Notes: a model not told the origin generated them from the sequence alone. Numbered from the stretch's first letter, positions 35,217 to 43,863 are shown. The stretch: 64,000 nt of DNA from Azospirillum sp. TSA2s (GCF_004923315.1 NZ_CP039650.1:186001-250000), one strand, 5' to 3'. Translations and numbers: made by a program.

Positions 35217-36770
35217 TCAGCCGCCGGCCTTCCCCGCCGCCTTGCTCCCCGCCTTGTCCAGGGACCGCACCGCGGACGAGGTGATGATGCGTCCCTCGCC
35301 GGTGTAGGCCTCGTGATTGGCGTCGATCTCGCCCAGCCGGTAGCGATAGTTGATCATCATTCCCAACGACTGCTTCAGCCCCTTGGCCGAGCGGTCCGCC
35401 AGCCAGTTCAGCCGCTCCATCCGGGCGCCGTTGGTCAGGTGGAAATGCGCCACCGGGTCGAGCGCGCGGGGGCGGCCATTGCCCTTCGCCTCCTGCACGC
35501 TGGACAGGTAATGGACGCACATCCGCATCAGCGGGCCGCGCAGGTGCTTCTGCAGCTCTTCATCCTCCGCCCAGCCGGGACGGGAAAGAGCGCGGGCGAG
35601 CAGCGGCGATTCGTCGGTGCCGACGCCGCCTTCGGTGGTCGCCTCGCCGTCGTCGGCCTGCTCCAACTCGGCCAGTCGTTCGGCGATCCGCTCGGCCTCC
35701 GTGTTGGTCAGCAGGGCATCGCCGTCGCGGTCCAGCGACCGGTCGAACCAGCGGCGGAAACCGGGGATCGGCGACAGGGTGGCGTAGCACTTGATGTTGG
35801 GGAACTCGGTCGCCAGCCCATCGACCACCCGCTTGATCAGGAAATTGCCGAAGCTGATGCCGGCCAGCCCGACCTGCGCGTTGGAGATCGAATAGAAGAT
35901 GGCGCTGTCGGCGCTCTTGGGGTCGCAGACCGGGGCGGTGGGGTCGAGCAGAGCCTGCACATTGTCCGACATGCCTTGGACCAGCGCGACCTCGACGAAG
36001 ATCAGCGGCTCGTGCGGCATGCGCGGGTGGAAGAAGGCGAAGCAGCGGCGATCCGAATCGAGCCGGTCCTTCAGGTCCTGCCAGCCGCTGATCTCGTGCA
36101 CCGCCTCGTACTTGATCAGCTTTTCCAGAAGCGAGGCCGGGCTGTCCCAGGTGATGCGGTGCATCTCCAGGAAACCGACGTCGAACCACGCCCGCAGCAG
36201 GTTCTTCAGATCGTCTTCCAGCGCCTGCAGCAGCGGTTCGCCGCGCGCCATCTCCATCAGCTCTGCGCGCAGGTCGACCAGGAACTTGACGCCTTCCGGC
36301 AGCGCGTTGAACTGGGTGAGCAGCCGCAGGCGCGGCGGTTCCAGCGCCCGGCGCAGCGCCCGTTCGGCATGACCACGGGCCACCGGGTCGGCGGCGGCCT
36401 GGAAGGTCGCCATCGCGTCCATCACCGCATCGCGGTCGACGTCGAAATCGCGCGCGAGCATTAGTAGGAAGTTGCGCCGACCCTGGGGATCCAGCGCCAG
36501 ATAGGTGCGACCGAGCTGGGCAGCGCGGGCGCGGGCCGAGACCTCGCCGCCCCGCGATTCCAGGCAGGCCTCGATCTGCTCCTTGAGGCGCTCGGCGTCC
36601 TCCTTCGGCAGATGGGTGCGCGGCGGCGCGCCGACGGCGCCGCGGGCCGATGCCGCGATCTCGCGCCAGCGGGTGCGCAGGTTGTCCAGCGCGCGGTCGA
36701 AGAAATTGGGCTGCGCGGCCGGAGATGGCGGCACAGGCTCCAGAGTGGTGGTGTCGGGTGCGTCGCTCAT
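35217..36770 (-). CDS. Malonyl-CoA decarboxylase
   Basis: 517 residues from ATG 36770. The N-terminal half is the helical MCD oligomerisation domain. The C-terminal GNAT-like catalytic half has the conserved serine motif YATLSPIPGFRRWFD and the histidine motif PVAHFHLTNGARMERLNWLAD that correspond to the catalytic Ser and His of the family. It converts malonyl-CoA to acetyl-CoA and CO2. No malonate transporter or malonyl-CoA synthetase is adjacent, so it may regulate fatty-acid synthesis or use malonate made elsewhere. It stands alone next to tRNA-Leu. Confidence 0.93.
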   Translation of the reverse strand: MSDAPDTTTLEPVPPSPAAQPNFFDRALDNLRTRWREIAASARGAVGAPPRTHLPKEDAERLKEQIEACLESRGGEVSARARAAQLGRTYLALDPQGRRNFLLMLARDFDVDRDAVMDAMATFQAAADPVARGHAERALRRALEPPRLRLLTQFNALPEGVKFLVDLRAELMEMARGEPLLQALEDDLKNLLRAWFDVGFLEMHRITWDSPASLLEKLIKYEAVHEISGWQDLKDRLDSDRRCFAFFHPRMPHEPLIFVEVALVQGMSDNVQALLDPTAPVCDPKSADSAIFYSISNAQVGLAGISFGNFLIKRVVDGLATEFPNIKCYATLSPIPGFRRWFDRSLDRDGDALLTNTEAERIAERLAELEQADDGEATTEGGVGTDESPLLARALSRPGWAEDEELQKHLRGPLMRMCVHYLSSVQEAKGNGRPRALDPVAHFHLTNGARMERLNWLADRSAKGLKQSLGMMINYRYRLGEIDANHEAYTGEGRIITSSAVRSLDKAGSKAAGKAGG

Positions 36771-36873
36771 GCCCCGGAGTCTGGCCCGACCGGAGCGCCG
36801 CCGCAAGAGGGCGCGCGAACGCCGTCGACAGGGGTACCGCGGACGTCGACTTGTGGGCCGGTCCCGGCGGACC

Positions 36874-38337
36874 TCAACCCTGCGCCTTCAGCGCCTTCAG
36901 CACACCGGGCAACGCCCCCGCCAGATCGTCGGAGATCAGGCCGGGGCCGAGCGCGCGCCCCGCCTCGCCATGCAGCCAGACGGCGGTGCAGGCGGCCTCG
37001 AACCCGTCCATTCCCTGCGCCAGCAGGCCCAGAACGATGCCGGCCAGCACGTCGCCGGTGCCGGCGGTCGCCAGATCGGGCGGCGCGTTGACATTGACGA
37101 CGGCACGCCCGTCGGGCGCCGCGACCACGGTGTCCGCCCCCTTGAGGACGACGACCGCGCCGGACCGCGCCGCGGCGGCCCGCACCCGCGACAGCTTGTC
37201 GCCGTCCATGCCGACCGAATCACCGAAAAGCCGGGCGAACTCCCCCTCATGCGGGGTGAGGACGCAACGCTTGTCGAGCCGGTCGAGCAGTTCGTCGGCC
37301 GACTCGGTGAAGCTGGTCAGCGCGTCGGCATCCAGGACGCAGGCCCGCCCGGCGTCCAGTGCCGCCATCACGGCAGCGCGGGTCTGCGCGCTCCTGCCCG
37401 CCCCCGGCCCGATCAGCACGGCGTTCTTGCGCGGGTCCTGCAGCAGCCTGGCGAAGGCGCCGGCATCCTCCAACGGATCGACGATCACGCTGGCACAGCC
37501 GGCGGCATAGATGGGGAACGCTTCCGGCGGGCAGGCGATGGTGACCAGTCCGGCCCCGGCCCGCAGCGCCGCGACCGAGGCCAGGCGCGCCGCGCCGGTC
37601 ATCCGCGCGCCGCCCAGCACCACGGCATGGCCGCGCGCATATTTGTGGCCGTCCAGCGCCGGCCAAGGGAAACGGTGGTTCCAAAGCGACGGCTCGTTCA
37701 CCGCGGTCTGCGGGGCGATGCTGTCCAGAACCCGCTCCGGGATGCCGATGTCGGCGACCACCACCTCGCCGCACAGGGTGCGGCCGGGCAGCAGCACATG
37801 GCCGGGCTTGCGGCGGAAGAAGGTGACGGTCAGCGCCGCTTGCGGAGCGGCTCCCAGCACCCGGCCGCTGTCGCCGTGAAGGCCGCTCGGTACGTCCACG
37901 GCGACGACGGTGCGCCCCTCCATCGCCTCGACGATGGCGCGAGCAAGCCCGTCGAGCGGCCGGGACAGGCCAGCGCCGAACAGCGCGTCGATGACCAGCG
38001 GGTTACCCTTGAGGATGTAGGGATCGGCCGCCTCGATCGGGCCGGGCCAGCGCTCCGCCGCCACCGCCGCATCGCCGGTCAGCGCCGAGCGCGTGCCGAG
38101 CAGCGCCAGCCGCACCGGCCAGCCGGCCTCCAGCAGAAGCCGGGCGATGACGAAGCCGTCGCCGCCATTGTTGCCGGGGCCGCAGAGCACGGCGGTCGGG
38201 TGCGGCGCCCAGCGCTCGCACACGGCACGGACCACGGCGGCGCCGGCGGCCTCCATCAGGGCCGGGCCGGGCACCCCGGCGGCGATGGCCAATTGGTCGG
38301 CCCGATACATCTCCGCGACGGACAGAAGCTCATCCAT
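36874..38337 (-). CDS. nnr: Bifunctional NAD(P)HX epimerase/dehydratase
   Basis: 487 residues, a fusion of two repair enzymes. The N-terminal NnrE epimerase domain has LCGPGNNGGDGFVIARLLL. The C-terminal NnrD dehydratase domain (ribokinase-like) has GGARMTGAARLASVAALRAG, LTPHEGEFARLFG and ATAGTGDVLAGIVLGLLAQG. Together they restore NAD(P)H from its hydrated R and S forms. The gene stands just before tRNA-His and glnBA, convergent with nothing and on the opposite strand to glnB. Confidence 0.94.
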   Translation of the reverse strand: MDELLSVAEMYRADQLAIAAGVPGPALMEAAGAAVVRAVCERWAPHPTAVLCGPGNNGGDGFVIARLLLEAGWPVRLALLGTRSALTGDAAVAAERWPGPIEAADPYILKGNPLVIDALFGAGLSRPLDGLARAIVEAMEGRTVVAVDVPSGLHGDSGRVLGAAPQAALTVTFFRRKPGHVLLPGRTLCGEVVVADIGIPERVLDSIAPQTAVNEPSLWNHRFPWPALDGHKYARGHAVVLGGARMTGAARLASVAALRAGAGLVTIACPPEAFPIYAAGCASVIVDPLEDAGAFARLLQDPRKNAVLIGPGAGRSAQTRAAVMAALDAGRACVLDADALTSFTESADELLDRLDKRCVLTPHEGEFARLFGDSVGMDGDKLSRVRAAAARSGAVVVLKGADTVVAAPDGRAVVNVNAPPDLATAGTGDVLAGIVLGLLAQGMDGFEAACTAVWLHGEAGRALGPGLISDDLAGALPGVLKALKAQG

Positions 38338-38528
38338 CCCCCACTCCCCCCGACCCTGGCTTGCCTAGCCGTTCCTTGGGCGGGCGAAGATGCGTACGCC
38401 CGCTCTACCCGTAGGCAGTGTCTTCACCCGGAACAAATGGTGTGGACAAGCATAAACGTCCGCAAAACGGCGGGCCAGCCGTGCGGACGTTTATAAAACC
38501 GAAATTTTCCAAGACGCGAAGAAGAAGA

Positions 38529-38605
38529 TGGGGCGATGGATGGGACTCGAACCCACGACCGCTCGGACCACAACCGAGAGCTCTACCAACTGAGCTACCA
38601 CCGCC
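38529..38605 (-). tRNA. tRNA-His (anticodon GTG)
   Basis: 77 bases including the extra G at position -1 and encoded CCA. The acceptor GCGGTGG/CCATCGC, discriminator C73 (both histidine identity features), anticodon stem-loop CTCGG-TTGTGGT-CCGAG and T arm GTGGGTTCGAGTCCCAT are present. Confidence 0.96.
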
Positions 38606-38635
38606 GCCGTCAGCGTTTCCGCCGTCGGGAGCCGC

Positions 38636-38664
38636 GTTATGCTCCACCGCGGCTGGCCGGTCAA
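38636..38664 (-). promoter_or_regulatory. Promoter of tRNA-His
   Basis: Minus-strand -35 TTGACC (38659-38664), 17-base spacer and -10 CATAAC (38636-38641), ending 30 bases before the tRNA 5' end. Confidence 0.6.
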
Positions 38665-38669
38665 GCGCC

Positions 38670-38690
38670 TTTTTCACGAAAAGTGAAAAA
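38670..38690. repeat. Perfect palindrome TTTTTCAC-N5-GTGAAAAA
   Basis: An 8-bp perfect inverted repeat separated by 5 bases, unusually A/T-rich for this genome, just upstream of the tRNA-His -35 and about 280 bases upstream of glnB. It could be a regulator site for either direction. Confidence 0.5.
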
Positions 38691-38886
38691 ACTTCTTTCG
38701 GGGCGGAACGGCACCCCTTTCGCCCGGCCGAAAAGGCCGTGATACGCCCGGCGCCGCGGAGCGCTTGCACCAGTTGCACAAATATTGTTCACTCCGCTGA
38801 ATCCTTTGGCAGCACCCTGCCCCATTGGACGGCACCCGTCCGTCTTATGACCAGCGTCGATGCCGCCGGATCGGACCGGCCGAATG

Positions 38887-38903
38887 TGGCACGCTCCATG
38901 CTT
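38887..38903 (+). promoter_or_regulatory. Sigma-54 promoter of glnB
   Basis: TGGCACG-CTCC-ATGCTT: GG and GC are exactly 10 bases apart and the -24 box matches consensus fully. Transcription would start near 38914, giving a leader of about 60 bases before glnB. Azospirillum glnBA is known to be NtrC/sigma-54 controlled. Confidence 0.8.
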
Positions 38904-38972
38904 ATCGTCGTCGCTGTCGGCAGTGCCGTGGACGGTGCCTGCCGGCGTTGGCACCTCGTACACGAGAGACCC

Positions 38973-39311
38973 ATGAAGAAGATCGAAGCCATCATCAAGC
39001 CGTTCAAGCTCGACGAGGTGAAGGAAGCCCTTCACGAAGTCGGGATCAAGGGGATCACCGTCACCGAAGCCAAGGGCTTCGGCCGCCAAAAGGGCCACAC
39101 GGAGCTTTACCGCGGCGCGGAATACGTCGTGGACTTCCTGCCGAAGGTGAAGATCGAGGTGGTGATGGAGGATTCCCTGGTGGAACGGGCGATCGAGGCG
39201 ATCCAGCAGGCCGCCCATACCGGCCGCATCGGCGACGGCAAGATCTTCGTCACGCCCGTGGAGGAGGTGGTCCGCATCCGCACCGGGGAGAAGGGCGCCG
39301 ACGCGATCTGA
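38973..39311 (+). CDS. glnB: Nitrogen regulatory protein PII
   Basis: 112 residues from ATG 38973, the standard PII length. The T-loop with uridylylation site Tyr51 (HTELYRGAEYVVDFLPK) and the C-terminal signature HTGRIGDGKIFVTPVEEVVR are intact. PII binds ATP/ADP and 2-oxoglutarate and controls GlnE, NtrB and, in Azospirillum, NifA activity and DraT/DraG. It is followed by glnA 304 bases later, a long gap that suggests glnA also has its own promoter. Upstream lies a sigma-54 promoter. Confidence 0.98.
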   Translation: MKKIEAIIKPFKLDEVKEALHEVGIKGITVTEAKGFGRQKGHTELYRGAEYVVDFLPKVKIEVVMEDSLVERAIEAIQQAAHTGRIGDGKIFVTPVEEVVRIRTGEKGADAI

Positions 39312-39615
39312 TCGCGCCCGGATAGCATCGTCCACCGGCTCCTCCCTTCCGACCGGCACCCTCCCGACCAGCATCCGCCAACATGCGCCACTTTCCCCAT
39401 CACCTCCTGCCGGCCCCGGCCGCACACCTCGCCGAACGGCCGATGGCCGCCTATGGCGAACGTGCGACTTTTTGGGTTGGCGCGTTGTGCGGGGAAGAAA
39501 GGCGTGAGATAACGTCCGCCGCGAGCGCCGCCCTCCGCCGCCAAGACCCCGACGGGGCTTGGGCAGCGGCTTGACGCAGCGGGATCCAACCCTCTTAAAG
39601 CGTGGAAAAAGAGAC
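39312..39615 (+). other. 304-base gap between glnB and glnA
   Basis: Noncoding. A TTGACG (39571-39576) with TTAAAG 18 bases further might be a sigma-70 promoter for glnA, but it would leave a leader of only about ten bases, so support is weak. A TTGGCGCGTTGTGC stretch looks like sigma-54 but has the wrong spacing. No hairpin terminator was found, so glnB transcripts can probably run into glnA. Confidence 0.4.
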
Positions 39616-41025
39616 ATGTCCGACATCAGCAAGGTCTTCGACCTGATCAAGGAACACGACGTCAAGTACGTGGACCTGCGCTTCACTGACCCGCGCGGCA
39701 AGCTGCACCACACGGCTCAGCACGTTTCGACCATCGACGAGGACGTGTTCGAAGACGGCATCATGTTCGACGGTTCCTCGATCGCCGGCTGGAAGGGCAT
39801 CGAAGAGTCGGACATGATCCTGAAGCTGGACCCGACGACGGCCATCATGGACCCGTTCGCCGCCCAGCCGACGCTGAACATCCTCTGCGACGTCTATGAT
39901 CCGGGCACCGGCGGCTCCTACGCCCGCTGCCCGCGCGGCATCGCCAAGGCCGCCGAGAAGTACACCGCTTCGGCCGGCATCGGCGACACCGTCTTCTTCG
40001 GTCCGGAAGCCGAGTTCTTCATCTTCGACAACGTGAAGTACACGGTCGAGATGAACAAGGTCTCCTACCAGTTCGATTCGGACGAGGGCACCTACTCGTC
40101 CGACAAGGACTATGAGGACGGCAACCTGGGCCACCGTCCGGGCACCAAGGGCGGCTACTTCCCGGTCGCCCCGATCGACAGCTGCAACGACCTGCGCGCC
40201 GAGATGCTGAGCGTCCTGGCCGAGATGGGCGTTCCGGTCGAGAAGCACCACCACGAGGTGGCCGCCGCCCAGCACGAGCTGGGCATCAAGTTCGACACGC
40301 TGGTCCGCACCGGCGACAACATGCAGTACTACAAGTACGTGGTGCACAACGTCGCCCACGCCTACGGCAAGACGGCGACCTTCATGCCGAAGCCGGTCTT
40401 CGGCGACAACGGTTCGGGCATGCACTGCCACCAGTCGATCTGGAAGGACGGCCAGCCGCTGTTCGCCGGCAACCAGTATGCCGACCTGTCGGAACTGGCT
40501 CTGTACTACATCGGCGGCATCATCAAGCACGCCAAGGCGCTGAACGCCTTCACCAACCCGTCGACCAACAGCTACAAGCGTCTGGTCCCGGGCTATGAGG
40601 CTCCGGTGCTGCTGGCCTACTCGGCCCGCAACCGTTCGGCCTCCTGCCGCATCCCGTACGTCGCCTCGCCGAAGGGCAAGCGCGTCGAGGTCCGCTTCCC
40701 GGATCCGTCGGCCAACCCGTACCTGGCCTTCGCCGCCATGCTGATGGCCGGCCTGGACGGCATCCAGAACAAGATCCATCCTGGTGACGCGATGGACAAG
40801 AACCTGTACGACCTGCCTCCGGAAGAGCTGGCCAAGGTCCCGACCGTCTGCGGCTCGCTGCGCGAAGCCCTGAACTCTCTGCGCGAGGACAACGAGTTCC
40901 TGCGCAAGGGCGATGTCTTCTCGCAGGACATGATCGACGGCTACATCGACCTCCGCACGGAAGAGATGATGGCCTTCGAGACCATGCCGCACCCGATCGA
41001 GTACAAGATGTACTATTCGGTCTGA
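39616..41025 (+). CDS. glnA: Type I glutamine synthetase
   Basis: 469 residues from ATG 39616. GS features are present: IMFDGSSIAGWKGIEESDM near the start, EAEFFIFD metal ligands, NGSGMHCHQSIWKDG, the ATP-binding NPSTNSYKRLVPGYEAPV, and the adenylylation site Tyr398 in KNLYDLPPEE. It makes glutamine from glutamate and ammonia as a dodecamer and is controlled by GlnE adenylylation through PII. The gene is highly expressed by codon choice (strong C-ending bias). Its terminator overlaps the convergent small gene. Confidence 0.99.
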   Translation: MSDISKVFDLIKEHDVKYVDLRFTDPRGKLHHTAQHVSTIDEDVFEDGIMFDGSSIAGWKGIEESDMILKLDPTTAIMDPFAAQPTLNILCDVYDPGTGGSYARCPRGIAKAAEKYTASAGIGDTVFFGPEAEFFIFDNVKYTVEMNKVSYQFDSDEGTYSSDKDYEDGNLGHRPGTKGGYFPVAPIDSCNDLRAEMLSVLAEMGVPVEKHHHEVAAAQHELGIKFDTLVRTGDNMQYYKYVVHNVAHAYGKTATFMPKPVFGDNGSGMHCHQSIWKDGQPLFAGNQYADLSELALYYIGGIIKHAKALNAFTNPSTNSYKRLVPGYEAPVLLAYSARNRSASCRIPYVASPKGKRVEVRFPDPSANPYLAFAAMLMAGLDGIQNKIHPGDAMDKNLYDLPPEELAKVPTVCGSLREALNSLREDNEFLRKGDVFSQDMIDGYIDLRTEEMMAFETMPHPIEYKMYYSV

Positions 41026-41071
41026 TGTTGCCTCGCGGCGTCCGGAAACGGGCGCCGCGGCCGGCTTTGCA

Positions 41072-41365
41072 TCAATCGATAGCCGCTCCTGGCTCGCGCC
41101 GGGGGCGGTTTTCTTTTTTTGCCTGTTCGATCCAGACCCCGATATCCGGCGGTGCACAGCCCGCCCGCTCGGCGCAATCGGCCTTTGCGCAATTGCAGGC
41201 CGGGAACAGGCAGCCGTCGCCGTTCAGGTCGGTCGCCCGCACCGCGAGGTCGTAGCGCACGCCGCGCATGATGGCCGGGCCGGCGGTGCTGTGGCGCTCG
41301 TAATGCTCGACGACATGGCGGACGCGGGTGAGCAATTCGCGCCGTTGATCGTGCCCCGGGTCCAT
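41072..41365 (-). CDS. Small cysteine-rich hypothetical protein
   Basis: 97 residues from ATG 41365 (GGGGGCGAAGGC upstream). No known family assigned. It has a helical N-terminus (RRELLTRVRHVVEHYERH), then a cysteine cluster C-x4-C-x-C-x4-C-x5-C in GDGCLFPACNCAKADCAERA that could bind a metal. No signal peptide. It converges on glnA, and its last 16 codons contain the glnA terminator. Codon use is normal for this genome. Confidence 0.55.
   Translation of the reverse strand: MDPGHDQRRELLTRVRHVVEHYERHSTAGPAIMRGVRYDLAVRATDLNGDGCLFPACNCAKADCAERAGCAPPDIGVWIEQAKKENRPRREPGAAID
41083..41120 (+). terminator. Rho-independent terminator of glnA
   Basis: Stem CCGCTCC/GGGGCGG (one G-T pair) followed by TTTTCTTTTTTT, 57 bases after the glnA stop. 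It lies inside the 3' end of the convergent gene at 41072-41365. A second possible stem CGCGGCG/CGCCGCG precedes it. Confidence 0.8.
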
Positions 41366-41543
41366 GCCTTCGCCCCCAATCGCCAGTGATTGCAGCCATG
41401 AACAGGGACGCCGGAGAGCCGCGTCCTGTTCCGGCATCCATGCGCAGTACGGCGCAAGGGGAACGCAACGCACAGGAATGATGCGGCGGCCCGGCTGTTG
41501 CCACAGCAGTGATCAAGATGGGTGACCAAGACGGGAGGGCAAG

Positions 41544-41735
41544 ATGGATCGCGACAGGCTGCACCGCGTCGCCAAGGCGCTGGGCGATGTCCGCCTTTAC
41601 GAGAAGCACCACACCGGGGAGTTCATCACCATGCGCCTGCGCGATTCGCTGGCCGACAGCCCCGGCTATGATGAGGCAGAAGTGGACAAGAAGTTGTTGG
41701 AACTGGCCCGTGTGGCGCTGGAAGCCGCCGAATAG
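41544..41735 (+). CDS. Small hypothetical protein (63 aa)
   Basis: 63 residues with GGGAGG upstream at good spacing, which argues it is real. Sequence: an amphipathic N-terminal helix (RDRLHRVAKALGDVRLYEKHH), a short strand (GEFITMRLRD), then an acidic C-terminal helix. No recognised family. It may share a transcript with the following 66-residue gene, 76 bases away. Confidence 0.5.
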   Translation: MDRDRLHRVAKALGDVRLYEKHHTGEFITMRLRDSLADSPGYDEAEVDKKLLELARVALEAAE

Positions 41736-41811
41736 TGGGCGCGCAGGGTGACGAAGCGGCGGAGGACCTGTTGGTGGAGGTGAACCAAGCCAACAGAGGG
41801 AGAATGCCGCC

Positions 41812-42012
41812 ATGGCCGAAGACAAGAGGTCCGATCTGCCGCAGAACGACCGGTCCGGCACTGATCGTCCGGCAACCAAGCCGATCCCGGTGAAGCCGGC
41901 GGTCGAGCCGATGAGCGACAAGGACGAAGCACCGCCGGGCACGCCGGGGACGGGCGAGAACATCGATCCGAAGACCGGCGAAAGCTATGTGCAGGGGATC
42001 GGCGGGGCGTGA
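41812..42012 (+). CDS. Small disordered hypothetical protein (66 aa)
   Basis: 66 residues, with AGAGGGAGA upstream. Rich in Pro, Asp, Lys, Gly and Thr and lacking hydrophobic core residues, so it is probably disordered. The last part (GENIDPKTGESYVQGIGGA) is the only ordered-looking segment. No family recognised. It converges on gatA, sharing the hairpin at 42043. Confidence 0.5.
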   Translation: MAEDKRSDLPQNDRSGTDRPATKPIPVKPAVEPMSDKDEAPPGTPGTGENIDPKTGESYVQGIGGA

Positions 42013-42042
42013 TGGGCAGGTGTTGGCCAACGACACTCCAAA

Positions 42043-42078
42043 CGAAAAGGGCCGGCTCCTGCGAGCCGGCCCTTTCAC
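42043..42078 (-). terminator. Bidirectional terminator between gatA and small genes
   Basis: Perfect 13-bp stem (AAAGGGCCGGCTC/GAGCCGGCCCTTT) with a CTGC loop. On the minus strand it ends in CCCTTTTCGTTT after gatA; on the plus strand it ends in CTTTCAC after the 66-residue gene. Confidence 0.85.
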
Positions 42079-42094
42079 TGTCACATCCCCCGCG

Positions 42095-43576
42095 TCACGC
42101 CACGAAGGGCGGAAGCGCGGTGAAGTTGGCGGCCTTTTCGACGACGTGGCCGACGCGCAGCAGCGTCTCCTCGTCGAAGGGTCGGCCGATCAGCTGCAGG
42201 CCAAGCGGCAGGCCGTCGGCGCCCAGACCGGCCGGGACCGACATGGCCGGCAGGCCGGCAAGGTTGATCGGAACGGTGAAGACGTCGTTCAGGTACATCT
42301 GCACCGGATCGTCCATCTTCTCGCCGATGGCGAAGGGCGTGCTGGGCGCGGTCGGCGTCAGGATGACGTCGCAGCTCTTGAACGCCTCGTCGAAGTCCCA
42401 CTTGATGCGCGTGCGCACCTGACGGGCCTTGTTGTAATAGGCGTCGTAATAGCCGGCCGACAGCACATAGGTGCCGATCAGGATGCGGCGCTGCACTTCC
42501 TTGCCGAAGCCGGCGCCGCGGGTGTTCTCGTACATCTCCTTGAGGTTGCCGCCCTCGACCCGCAGGCCGTAGCGCACGCCGTCATAGCGCGCGAGGTTGG
42601 ACGACGCCTCGGCCGGCGCGATGATGTAATAGGCGGCCAGCGCGTATTTGGTGTGCGGCAGGCTGACCTCGACCGGCTCGGCGCCGGCCTCCTTCAACCA
42701 GGCGATGCCCTGATCCCACAGTGCGGCGATCTCGGCCGACAGGCCCTCGACCCGGTATTCCTTCGGAATGCCGACGCGCAGGCCGCGGATGTCGCCGGTC
42801 AGCGCGGCGCGGAAATCCGGAACCGGCATGTCGACCGAGGTGGAGTCCTTCGGATCGAAACCGCACATGGAGCGCAGCATGATCGCCGCATCCTCGACCG
42901 TGCGGGTCATCGGCCCGGCCTGATCCAGCGAGGAAGCGTAGGCGACGATGCCCCAGCGCGAGCAGCGGCCGTAGGTCGGCTTGATGCCGACGGTGCCGGT
43001 GTAGCCGGCCGGCTGGCGGATCGAACCGCCGGTGTCGGTGCCGGTGGCGCCCAGCGCCGCGCGCGCGGCGATGACCGCGGCCGAACCGCCCGACGAACCA
43101 CCGGCGACGATCTTCTTCTCCCAGGCACCCGGCGCGCCGGGGCTCCACGGGCTGACCGTCTCGCCCTGATAGGCGGTGATGGTGGCGGAGCCCATGGCGA
43201 ATTCGTCCAGGTTCACCTTGCCCAGCATGACGGCGCCGTCGCGCCAAAGCTGGGAGGTCACCGTGGACTCATATTCCGGCTTGAAGCCGTCCAGGATATG
43301 GCTGCCGGCGGTCGTCGAAACGCCCTTGGTGCAGAACAGGTCCTTCACCGCGATGGGCAGGCCGTCCATCGGCCCGGCCGAGCCCTTCGCGCGGCGCTCG
43401 TCGCTGGCCTTGGCCATCGACAGGGCGGCGTCGGGGGTCTCGGTGATGAAGATGTTGAAGGGTCGCACGGCCTCGACCGCGCGCACGTGCGCCTCGGTCA
43501 GTTCGACCGCGGTGAACTCCTTCTTGGCGAGGCCGTCCAGGGCCCCGGCCATCGTCAGATGCGTGAGCGCCGTCAT
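42095..43576 (-). CDS. gatA: Aspartyl/glutamyl-tRNA(Asn/Gln) amidotransferase subunit A
   Basis: 493 residues. The amidase Ser-cisSer-Lys triad is visible: Lys in LPIAVKDLFCTKG, and serines in GGSSGGSAAVIAARAA and TDTGGSIRQPA. It releases ammonia from glutamine for transamidation of Glu-tRNA(Gln) or Asp-tRNA(Asn) in the GatCAB complex. ATG 43576 overlaps the gatC stop by one base (TGATG), showing translational coupling. gatB is not in this window; a strong terminator follows gatA. Confidence 0.96.
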   Translation of the reverse strand: MTALTHLTMAGALDGLAKKEFTAVELTEAHVRAVEAVRPFNIFITETPDAALSMAKASDERRAKGSAGPMDGLPIAVKDLFCTKGVSTTAGSHILDGFKPEYESTVTSQLWRDGAVMLGKVNLDEFAMGSATITAYQGETVSPWSPGAPGAWEKKIVAGGSSGGSAAVIAARAALGATGTDTGGSIRQPAGYTGTVGIKPTYGRCSRWGIVAYASSLDQAGPMTRTVEDAAIMLRSMCGFDPKDSTSVDMPVPDFRAALTGDIRGLRVGIPKEYRVEGLSAEIAALWDQGIAWLKEAGAEPVEVSLPHTKYALAAYYIIAPAEASSNLARYDGVRYGLRVEGGNLKEMYENTRGAGFGKEVQRRILIGTYVLSAGYYDAYYNKARQVRTRIKWDFDEAFKSCDVILTPTAPSTPFAIGEKMDDPVQMYLNDVFTVPINLAGLPAMSVPAGLGADGLPLGLQLIGRPFDEETLLRVGHVVEKAANFTALPPFVA

Positions 43577-43863
43577 CACTCGACCACCTTGGGCACGACG
43601 TAGAAGCCTTCGGCCGTTTCCGGACCGTTCGACAGGACCTGCGCGGCGTAGCCGCCGTCGGTGACCTCGTCCTTGCGGCGGCGCAGCTTCTGCGCGGCGA
43701 CGCTGGTCATCGGCGGCACGTCCTTCGTGTCGACCTCGTTGAGCTGTTCCACGAAGGTCAGAATCTGGCTCAGTTCCCCAGCCAGGGATTCTAGTTCCTC
43801 GTCCGGCACCTTGATGCGGGCCAGATGCGCGATCTTGGCCACCGTGGCCTTGTCGAGCGACAT
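43576..43863 (-). CDS. gatC: Aspartyl/glutamyl-tRNA amidotransferase subunit C
   Basis: 95 residues from ATG 43863. Typical GatC: VAKIAHLARIKVPDEELESL at the start, ILTFVEQLNEVDT in the middle, and VLSNGPETAEGFYVVPKVVE at the end. It wraps around GatA and GatB to stabilise the complex. It forms a two-gene operon with gatA. Confidence 0.95.
   Translation of the reverse strand: MSLDKATVAKIAHLARIKVPDEELESLAGELSQILTFVEQLNEVDTKDVPPMTSVAAQKLRRRKDEVTDGGYAAQVLSNGPETAEGFYVVPKVVE

Larger units (their letters stand above)
38606..38972. other. 367-base gap between tRNA-His and glnB
   Basis: Noncoding regulatory spacer. It holds the tRNA-His promoter, an A/T-rich palindrome at 38670-38690, two direct TTGCAC copies near 38764-38780 that may be half sites for an activator such as NtrC, and a sigma-54 promoter at 38887-38903. 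No gene is supported. Confidence 0.6.

Noticed and set aside
39470..39500. TTGGCGCGTTGTGC as a sigma-54 promoter for glnA
   Set aside because: GG and GC are 8 bases apart rather than 10, which disables sigma-54 binding.
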